Shown: positions 58,826 through 64,000 of the stretch, piece after piece | How positions within the stretch are numbered: position 1 is the first letter of the stretch | Layout of the letters: every line of letters begins with the position of its first letter | Source: DAIOEK01 sp036746315 | Lineage (GTDB): Bacteria > Chloroflexota > Anaerolineae > Anaerolineales > Anaerolineaceae | Assembly (NCBI GenBank): GCA_036746315.1 | Contig: DAIOEK010000011.1 | Span: 1 to 64,000, forward strand | DNA: 64,000 nt | Direction: 5' to 3' | Notes under the pieces: generated by a model | Told to the model about the DNA's origin: nothing | Seen by the model: only the letters and a program-made list of their open reading frames with translations | Databases searched by the model: none | Program-made: the position numbers and the translations under genes

Positions 58826-61294
58826 ATGTCCAAAGATGTCACGCTGACCATTGATGGTAATACTGTCACAGTGCCTGCGGGAACCCTGGTGGTGGATGCA
58901 GCAAAGAAGATCGGCATCGATATCCCCGTTTTTTGCTACCATCCCAAGATGGAGCCGGTGGGGATGTGCCGCATGTGCCTGGTCGAGATCGGGCGCCCCA
59001 TGATCGATCGGACAACCGGTCAGGCGGTTTTGGATGAGGACGGCAAGCCCAAATTGCAGTTCGGTCCCAAACTGGAAACAGCCTGCACCACCCCCGTCTC
59101 GGAAGGCATGGCGGTGATCGGGATGAGCGACAAGGTCAAATCCGCCCGCAAGGACGTGCTGGAATTCCTGCTCACCTCACACCCACTCGATTGTCCCATC
59201 TGTGACAAGGGCGGTGAATGTCCCCTGCAAAACCTGACCCTCGGCTATGGACCGGGCGAAAGCCGTTACCTGTACGATGATAAAAAGCATGCCGAAAAGC
59301 ATGTTCCCCTCGGAGATCTGATCTATCTGGATCGCGAGCGCTGCATTCAGTGTGGACGCTGCGTGCGCTTCCAGGATGAACTGGCGGATGACCCGGTGAT
59401 TGGTTTCTACCAGCGCGGGCGCGCGCTCGAGATCATAACCAACTCCGAGCCAGGCTTTGATTCGATCTTCTCCGGCAATACCACCGATATCTGCCCGGTG
59501 GGTGCGCTCACCACGGCAGATTTCCGCTTTGGCGCCCGCCCCTGGGAACTCAAGGCTGCCGCGTCCATCTGCACCCACTGTCCGGTGGGCTGCAACCTGA
59601 CCTTCAATACCCGCCGCGAAGCCAAATCCGGCGGCAGAGTGGTCATCAAACGCGCCATGCCTCGCCAGAACGAGGCGGTTAACGAACTGTGGATTTGCGA
59701 TAAGGGACGCTTTGCCTATCACTTTACCGAGAACCCCAAACGACTGACCACGCCGCTTATTCGCCGCGATGGCGAATTGCAGCCTGCCAGCTGGGAGGAG
59801 GCGCTCGAACTGGTCAGCGAAAAGATCCGCGCCTATGCATTCAACTTCACCGTGCTGGCTGGCGGCAGGCTCTCCAATGAAGATCTGTATGCCCTCAAAG
59901 AGCTGGCGGATACGGTGCATGGCAAGACCGTTTTGTATGGCACCATGGCAGGCGGCGACTTGGTCTCCACCGTGGGGCTGGGCTCCGCAGCCAACCTGGG
60001 CAACCTGGGCAAGGGCGATGCGATTGTCGTGGTTGCCAGTGATCTCCATGAGGAAGCCCCCGTCTGGTGGCTGCGGGTTAAGTCCGCGGTCAAGCGTGGT
60101 GCCCGTCTGGTGGTGGCAAATGCCCGCGACACCCGCTTGGATAAATTTGCCGATTTCACCATCCGCTATCCCTATGGGAAGGAAGCCGAAGCGGTCCAAT
60201 CGCTTTTCCCCGACGCCCCCGAAGCGGATGATTTGAACCGCATGATCGCCGAAGCGAACCAGTTGGTGGTCTTTTACGGTTCGGATGGCACAGGGCTGAA
60301 CGCTTCCCGCCGGCTGTCCACCGCGGCTGCCGGGCTGCTCACCCGCACCGCCCATGCCGGAAAACCCAACAGCGGATTGGTCGCCGTATGGCAGCATGCC
60401 AACGATCAGGGCGCCTGGGATATCGGTTTCCGCCCTGTGGAACAGGTGGATGACATCCTGCAGCACACCGGCGTCATTTATATCGCCGCGGCCGATCCGG
60501 CTGGCGATTGCCCGGATTGCCGCCGCGCCCTCGGGCAGGGTAACTTCGTGGTCGTCCAGGAATTGACCCTTTCCGAAACTGCCCGGCTGGCGGATGTCGT
60601 GCTCCCGGCGCAGGCATTTACCGAACGCGAGGGCTCCTTTACCAGTGGCGAGCGCCGGGTGCAGCGCTTCTTCCCGGTGGTCGATCCGCTGGAAGGAACG
60701 CGTGCCGATTATGCCATCGCCGCCCAGGTGCATCAAAAGGTTGCCCGCATGAACCTGGATGTTCCCGCCGCTTCGCAGGTATTCCTGGCGCTGGCTGCCC
60801 ACTCCGCCGCTTTTGCCGGCTTGAATTATCAGGCGCTCAGCCGCGTGCAGCAGCAGTATCCCATCATCGGCAGGCAGGACGTGTATTATGGCGGCACCGC
60901 CTACGATAACAACCAGGGACTGGGCGTAAAGTTGAAAACACTGGCGGAAACGGGTGCGCACTATGATATTCCTGAAATGCCCGAACCCGCGCCTGCCGCA
61001 TCAACGGATGGACTGATGGGCTATCCGGTGACCATTTGCTACGACCGCGGTCAGACTGTCGTCCCGTCCGCCGTATTGCAAAAACGTCTGCCCGAGCCGT
61101 TTATCATTGTCCACCCGCAAACCGCGGAGAAGAACCAATGGTCGCTCACCCAGCTGGCGCGCATCAACCTGAAGGGCAAAGCCTGCCAGGTGCAGATCCG
61201 CCTGGATGAGACAATTCCCGTTGGTTTGGTTTTGATCCCCCGCAGCATGGGCTTGCCCTGTATCGAGCCCTGTTCGGTGGGGATGGCAAAATAA
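58826..61294 (+). CDS. nuoG: NADH-quinone oxidoreductase subunit G
   Basis: 822-residue iron-sulfur subunit. Order: 2Fe-2S ferredoxin domain (IPVFCYHPKMEPVGMCRMC), His-Cys 4Fe-4S region (HPLDCPICDKGGECPLQ), 4Fe-4S domain (RCIQCGRCVRFQDE and DICPVGALT), then the molybdopterin-oxidoreductase-like domain with an extra cluster motif CTHCPVGCNLTFN, and a long C-terminal part. The ATG at 58826 has GGGAG 9 nt upstream; an ATG two codons earlier overlaps the nuoF stop. Confidence 0.94.
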   Translation: MSKDVTLTIDGNTVTVPAGTLVVDAAKKIGIDIPVFCYHPKMEPVGMCRMCLVEIGRPMIDRTTGQAVLDEDGKPKLQFGPKLETACTTPVSEGMAVIGMSDKVKSARKDVLEFLLTSHPLDCPICDKGGECPLQNLTLGYGPGESRYLYDDKKHAEKHVPLGDLIYLDRERCIQCGRCVRFQDELADDPVIGFYQRGRALEIITNSEPGFDSIFSGNTTDICPVGALTTADFRFGARPWELKAAASICTHCPVGCNLTFNTRREAKSGGRVVIKRAMPRQNEAVNELWICDKGRFAYHFTENPKRLTTPLIRRDGELQPASWEEALELVSEKIRAYAFNFTVLAGGRLSNEDLYALKELADTVHGKTVLYGTMAGGDLVSTVGLGSAANLGNLGKGDAIVVVASDLHEEAPVWWLRVKSAVKRGARLVVANARDTRLDKFADFTIRYPYGKEAEAVQSLFPDAPEADDLNRMIAEANQLVVFYGSDGTGLNASRRLSTAAAGLLTRTAHAGKPNSGLVAVWQHANDQGAWDIGFRPVEQVDDILQHTGVIYIAAADPAGDCPDCRRALGQGNFVVVQELTLSETARLADVVLPAQAFTEREGSFTSGERRVQRFFPVVDPLEGTRADYAIAAQVHQKVARMNLDVPAASQVFLALAAHSAAFAGLNYQALSRVQQQYPIIGRQDVYYGGTAYDNNQGLGVKLKTLAETGAHYDIPEMPEPAPAASTDGLMGYPVTICYDRGQTVVPSAVLQKRLPEPFIIVHPQTAEKNQWSLTQLARINLKGKACQVQIRLDETIPVGLVLIPRSMGLPCIEPCSVGMAK

Positions 61295-61311
61295 CTTAAA
61301 GGGTGAAATAT

Positions 61312-62319
61312 ATGGATGCTGGCATGATTATCGAATGGGTATTGAAGGCAGTTGCGATCCTGCTGTTTTGCACCGCGGGGTTTGCATACACCACCCTTTA
61401 TGAACGCAAGGTGCTCGCCCGTATGCAGGTCCGCTGGGGACCCAATCGCGCGGGTCCTCTCGCATCTCTCCAGCCGGTTGCGGATGGCGTCAAGCTGATC
61501 TTCAAGGAGGAATTGATCCCCGCCAATGCCGATAAGTTGATCTTCATCGCCGCGCCCATCATTACCGTGATCCCGGCGTTGATTATCACCGGCGTGGTGC
61601 CTTGGGGGAATGAGATCGTCCTCTTCGGGCGCACCATCAAGCTCTACCTGGCGGATATCAATGTCGCCGTGCTCTACATCATGTCGGTCACCTCGATCTC
61701 GGTGTACGGCATCACCCTGGCGGGTTGGTCTTCCAACAATAAATATGCCACGCTGGGCGGGCTGCGCGCCACCTCGCAGATGATCAGTTATGAGCTGGCG
61801 TTGGGTTTATCCTTCGTCGGACCCATCCTCATCACCGGTTCGATGAGCCTGCGCGATATCGTGTTGGCGCAGCAGAATATCCCCTTTATCGTGCTTCAGC
61901 CGCTGGGAGCGATCATCTTCATGATCGCCACCATAGCGGAGGTCAACCGCGCCCCCTTCGATATGCCCGAGGCGGAGCAGGAACTGACCGCCGGTTACCA
62001 CACCGAATATTCGGGGATGAAATTCGCCCTCTTCTTTATGGCGGAATACATCAAGATGATCGCTGTTTCCACCATTGGCGCCACCCTCTTCCTGGGCGGG
62101 TACTACGGACCGTTCGTGGAGCAGCTTCCCTGGCTGGGACCCATCTACCTGATTGCCAAGGTGGTGATCCTGCTCTACGGGTTGATCTGGATCCGTGCCA
62201 CCCTGCCCCGCATCCGTTACGACCGCCTGATGGCGTTCGGCTGGAAGATCCTCTTCCCGCTGGCGTTGCTGAATGTGGTTTTGACTGCATTCGGGGTCGT
62301 GATTTTTGGAGGCAAATAA
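61312..62319 (+). CDS. nuoH: NADH-quinone oxidoreductase subunit H
   Basis: 335-residue membrane subunit linking the quinone site to the proton pumps. Eight or more helices; conserved RKVLARMQVRWGPNRAGPLASLQPVADGVKLIFKEE and AEVNRAPFDMPEAEQELTAGYHTEYSGMKFALFFMAEYIK. Start at ATG 61312; a GTG three codons earlier is also in frame. Confidence 0.95.
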   Translation: MDAGMIIEWVLKAVAILLFCTAGFAYTTLYERKVLARMQVRWGPNRAGPLASLQPVADGVKLIFKEELIPANADKLIFIAAPIITVIPALIITGVVPWGNEIVLFGRTIKLYLADINVAVLYIMSVTSISVYGITLAGWSSNNKYATLGGLRATSQMISYELALGLSFVGPILITGSMSLRDIVLAQQNIPFIVLQPLGAIIFMIATIAEVNRAPFDMPEAEQELTAGYHTEYSGMKFALFFMAEYIKMIAVSTIGATLFLGGYYGPFVEQLPWLGPIYLIAKVVILLYGLIWIRATLPRIRYDRLMAFGWKILFPLALLNVVLTAFGVVIFGGK

Positions 62320-62322
62320 CCC

Positions 62323-62835
62323 ATGTTTAAAGGTATCTTCGAAATCTTCCGCGGCTTGTGGCAGACCTTCCGTTCTGCGTGGACCAAGCCGGTCACGGTT
62401 CAGTATCCTGAAGAAAAACGTCCCGTGCGGCAGCGCTTCCGTGGACGTCACGTGCTCAAGCGCTACGACAACGGTCTGGAAAAATGTATTGGCTGCTCGC
62501 TCTGCGCCGCCGCCTGTCCGGCGGATGCCATCTTCGTTGAATCATCCGAACAGACCGACGACCAGCGCTTCTCTCCCGGCGAGCGTTACGCCAGCACCTA
62601 TGAGATCAACATGCTGCGCTGCATCTTCTGCGGCTTCTGTGAAGATGCCTGCCCCACCGAGGCAATCGTGCTGGAGGATAACTACGAGCTTTCCTTCTAT
62701 GACCGCCAATCTGCCATCTACACCAAGGAAATGCTGATCGAGCCGGTGCAGCCGCCCGCCAAACCCACCCCGCAGAAAACGCCGCCCGGAAAGTACACCC
62801 GCTCGGTGCCTGAAATGAAGAACCCCACGGATTAG
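62323..62835 (+). CDS. nuoI: NADH-quinone oxidoreductase subunit I
   Basis: 170-residue ferredoxin-type subunit with two 4Fe-4S clusters: CIGCSLCAAACPADAI and CIFCGFCEDACPTEAI. The C-terminal extension is Pro/Lys-rich. Starts 3 nt after nuoH. Confidence 0.96.
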   Translation: MFKGIFEIFRGLWQTFRSAWTKPVTVQYPEEKRPVRQRFRGRHVLKRYDNGLEKCIGCSLCAAACPADAIFVESSEQTDDQRFSPGERYASTYEINMLRCIFCGFCEDACPTEAIVLEDNYELSFYDRQSAIYTKEMLIEPVQPPAKPTPQKTPPGKYTRSVPEMKNPTD

Positions 62836-62843
62836 GAGGGAGT

Positions 62844-63395
62844 ATGCCGGAGCTTACACCACCTGTTATGATTTTCTTTACCATCGCTGGTATTACCGTC
62901 CTCACCGCCCTGGGCATGCTTCTCAGCCGCAATGCGGTCTATTCTGCCCTCTTTCTGGTCTTGAATTTCTCGTCGGTCGCCTTTCTCTATTTCGTGTTGG
63001 GCGCGCCGTTTATCGCCATGGCTCAGCTCACCGTCTATGCCGGCGCCATCATGGTCCTCTTCCTGTTCGTCATCATGATGCTGGGCAGCTCCAAAGGCAA
63101 GCCCGGCGAACCGGTGGGCTTCACCCGCGTGATCGGCGGGTTGGTCACCCTCGTCGTGCTGGCGGAGGCAGCCTTCATGATTTTTATCAAGAATCCCTCC
63201 ACCATCATGATCGCCACCCCCGAACAGGATACCGCCACCGCCCAGGCGATTGGCGCCGTCCTTTTTGATCAATACATCCTTCCTTTTGAGGTGACCTCGT
63301 TCATCCTGCTGGTGGCTGTCATCGGCGCCATTGTGTTGACCAAGGTCGAAAAGAAAAAAATAGAGCAGCCGGGTACCGGCGGGGAGGTGAACTAA
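62844..63395 (+). CDS. nuoJ: NADH-quinone oxidoreductase subunit J
   Basis: 183-residue membrane subunit with five helices. Typical LGMLLSRNAVYSALFLVLNFSSVAFLYFVLGAPFIAMAQLTVYAGAIMVLFLFVIMMLG. GGAGGG lies before the ATG. Confidence 0.94.
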   Translation: MPELTPPVMIFFTIAGITVLTALGMLLSRNAVYSALFLVLNFSSVAFLYFVLGAPFIAMAQLTVYAGAIMVLFLFVIMMLGSSKGKPGEPVGFTRVIGGLVTLVVLAEAAFMIFIKNPSTIMIATPEQDTATAQAIGAVLFDQYILPFEVTSFILLVAVIGAIVLTKVEKKKIEQPGTGGEVN

Positions 63396-63396
63396 C

Positions 63397-63699
63397 ATGG
63401 TTCCCCTGAATTATTACCTGGCATTATCCGCCATCATGTTCTCCCTTGGCACCCTGGGTGTGGTCAGCCGCAGGAATCCGATCGTCATGTTCATGTCGCT
63501 CGAGCTGATGTTCAATGCCGCCAACCTGGCATTCGTCTCTTTTGCCCGCTACTACAACATGCTCAACGGGCAGATATTCGTCTTCTTTGTCATGGTGGTC
63601 GCCGCCGCGGAAGTGGCGGTGGGTCTGGCGTTGATTGTGGTTATTTTCCGCAACCGCCACAACATCGATGTCGACGAAATGAATAAATTAAAGGAATAG
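63397..63699 (+). CDS. nuoK: NADH-quinone oxidoreductase subunit K
   Basis: 100-residue three-helix subunit with the conserved Glu in FMSLELMFNAANLAFVSF and a second Glu in VAAAEVAVGLALIVVIFR, both part of the membrane proton path. Starts 1 nt after the nuoJ stop. Confidence 0.95.
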   Translation: MVPLNYYLALSAIMFSLGTLGVVSRRNPIVMFMSLELMFNAANLAFVSFARYYNMLNGQIFVFFVMVVAAAEVAVGLALIVVIFRNRHNIDVDEMNKLKE

Positions 63700-63712
63700 G
63701 GGAAAAGCGCTT

Positions 63713-64000
63713 ATGGAATTATCCAGCCTTCCTTCCGGAACATATTTCAACCTGGTGCCCTGGGTCGTTTTCTTTCCCCTGATCGGTTTGATCCTCAACC
63801 TCATTCTGACCAACCGGGCAACGGAAAAAGTGTACGGGGTGCTTGCCAGCCTGGCGTCCGGCGCTTCTTTCATCGTCGCCAGCCTGCTGCTGGTCTCGCT
63901 CAATCAGCATCCCGAAGCGGTGGTGGTGCCTTTTGCCGAATGGATCAATATCGGCAAGCTTTCCATCAATTGGGCTTTCCGCGTGGATACGCTCTCGGTG
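63713..64000 (+). CDS. nuoL: NADH-quinone oxidoreductase subunit L, partial
   Basis: The first 96 codons of a multi-helix antiporter-like subunit, cut by the window end. Two helices (about 14-32, 42-62) are followed by FAEWINIGKLSINWAFRVDTLSV, the typical lead into the NuoL proton-pumping core. GGGGAAAA lies upstream. Assigned as nuoL from position after nuoK and this pattern. Confidence 0.88.
   Translation, partial: MELSSLPSGTYFNLVPWVVFFPLIGLILNLILTNRATEKVYGVLASLASGASFIVASLLLVSLNQHPEAVVVPFAEWINIGKLSINWAFRVDTLSV

Noticed and set aside
59177..60961. 594-codon minus-strand frame opposite nuoG
   Set aside because: Shadow of nuoG. The same applies to the long frames opposite nuoD (55547-57097), glnS (27097-28686), the RACo-like gene (50050-51441) and pstA/pstB (14504-15880).
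1..64000. CRISPR arrays, insertion sequences, rRNA genes, integrases
   Set aside because: No regularly spaced direct repeats with unique spacers, no transposase or integrase frames, and no rRNA-like sequence were seen on either strand.

Overview
The window is a compact, GC-rich bacterial chromosome segment. It most likely comes from the phylum Chloroflexota, class Anaerolineae. This placement is inferred from the gene mix: Thr/Pro-rich stalks on lipoproteins and surface proteins, fused alpha-beta glycyl-tRNA synthetase, a stand-alone methionine-synthase-type reactivation protein paired with a corrinoid activator, and a full NuoA-L type complex I. No rRNA or taxonomic marker was available, so the class is uncertain.

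Layout. Positions 1-4700: LysE-type exporter, GIY-YIG protein, 119-bp palindromic repeats, HAD phosphatase, a three-gene XRE-regulated membrane operon with a phased operator, and a DoxX-like protein. Positions 4700-7330 are accessory DNA: an isolated phage-type terminase pair and a HicBA toxin-antitoxin module. Positions 7500-12700: two related chemoreceptors with different sensors. Positions 12800-16250: pstSCAB phosphate uptake operon without phoU. Positions 16250-28800 are housekeeping: SDR, glyQS, a REC-Roadblock regulator, tRNA-Gln(UUG), glmU, CorC/HlyC-like protein, cdd, recO, an MFS transporter, tRNA-Gln(CUG) and glnS. Positions 28800-42600: lipoproteins, PQQ-type sugar dehydrogenase, two C39-like proteins, an orphan DNA methyltransferase, nucleoside phosphorylase, a PadR-HAAS pair, dnaK, GNAT, a glycosyltransferase and a surface stalk protein. 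Positions 42600-52100: gatC-gatA-DUF4870-gatB, a HIT protein, xseA-xseB-DUF212, and the corrinoid reactivation pair. Positions 52200-54400: fatty acid hydroxylase-like, CBS and YccF proteins and a frameshifted gene. Positions 54475-64000: nuoABCDEFGHIJK and the start of nuoL.

How the genes work together. Both routes to Gln-tRNA(Gln) are represented (GlnRS with its tRNA next door, and GatCAB), so GatCAB probably serves Asn-tRNA(Asn) or both. The nuo cluster encodes a complete NADH-input complex I. The two genes at 49630-52079 look like a two-protein system for reductive reactivation of a corrinoid enzyme, probably a methionine synthase lacking its own reactivation domain.

Two genome-style features stand out. 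First, about a dozen genes have a -10 hexamer only 6-9 nt upstream of the start codon and no ribosome binding site, which suggests widespread leaderless transcription beside a separate set of genes with good Shine-Dalgarno sites. Second, convergent genes usually abut or overlap at their stop codons, with few terminators between them.
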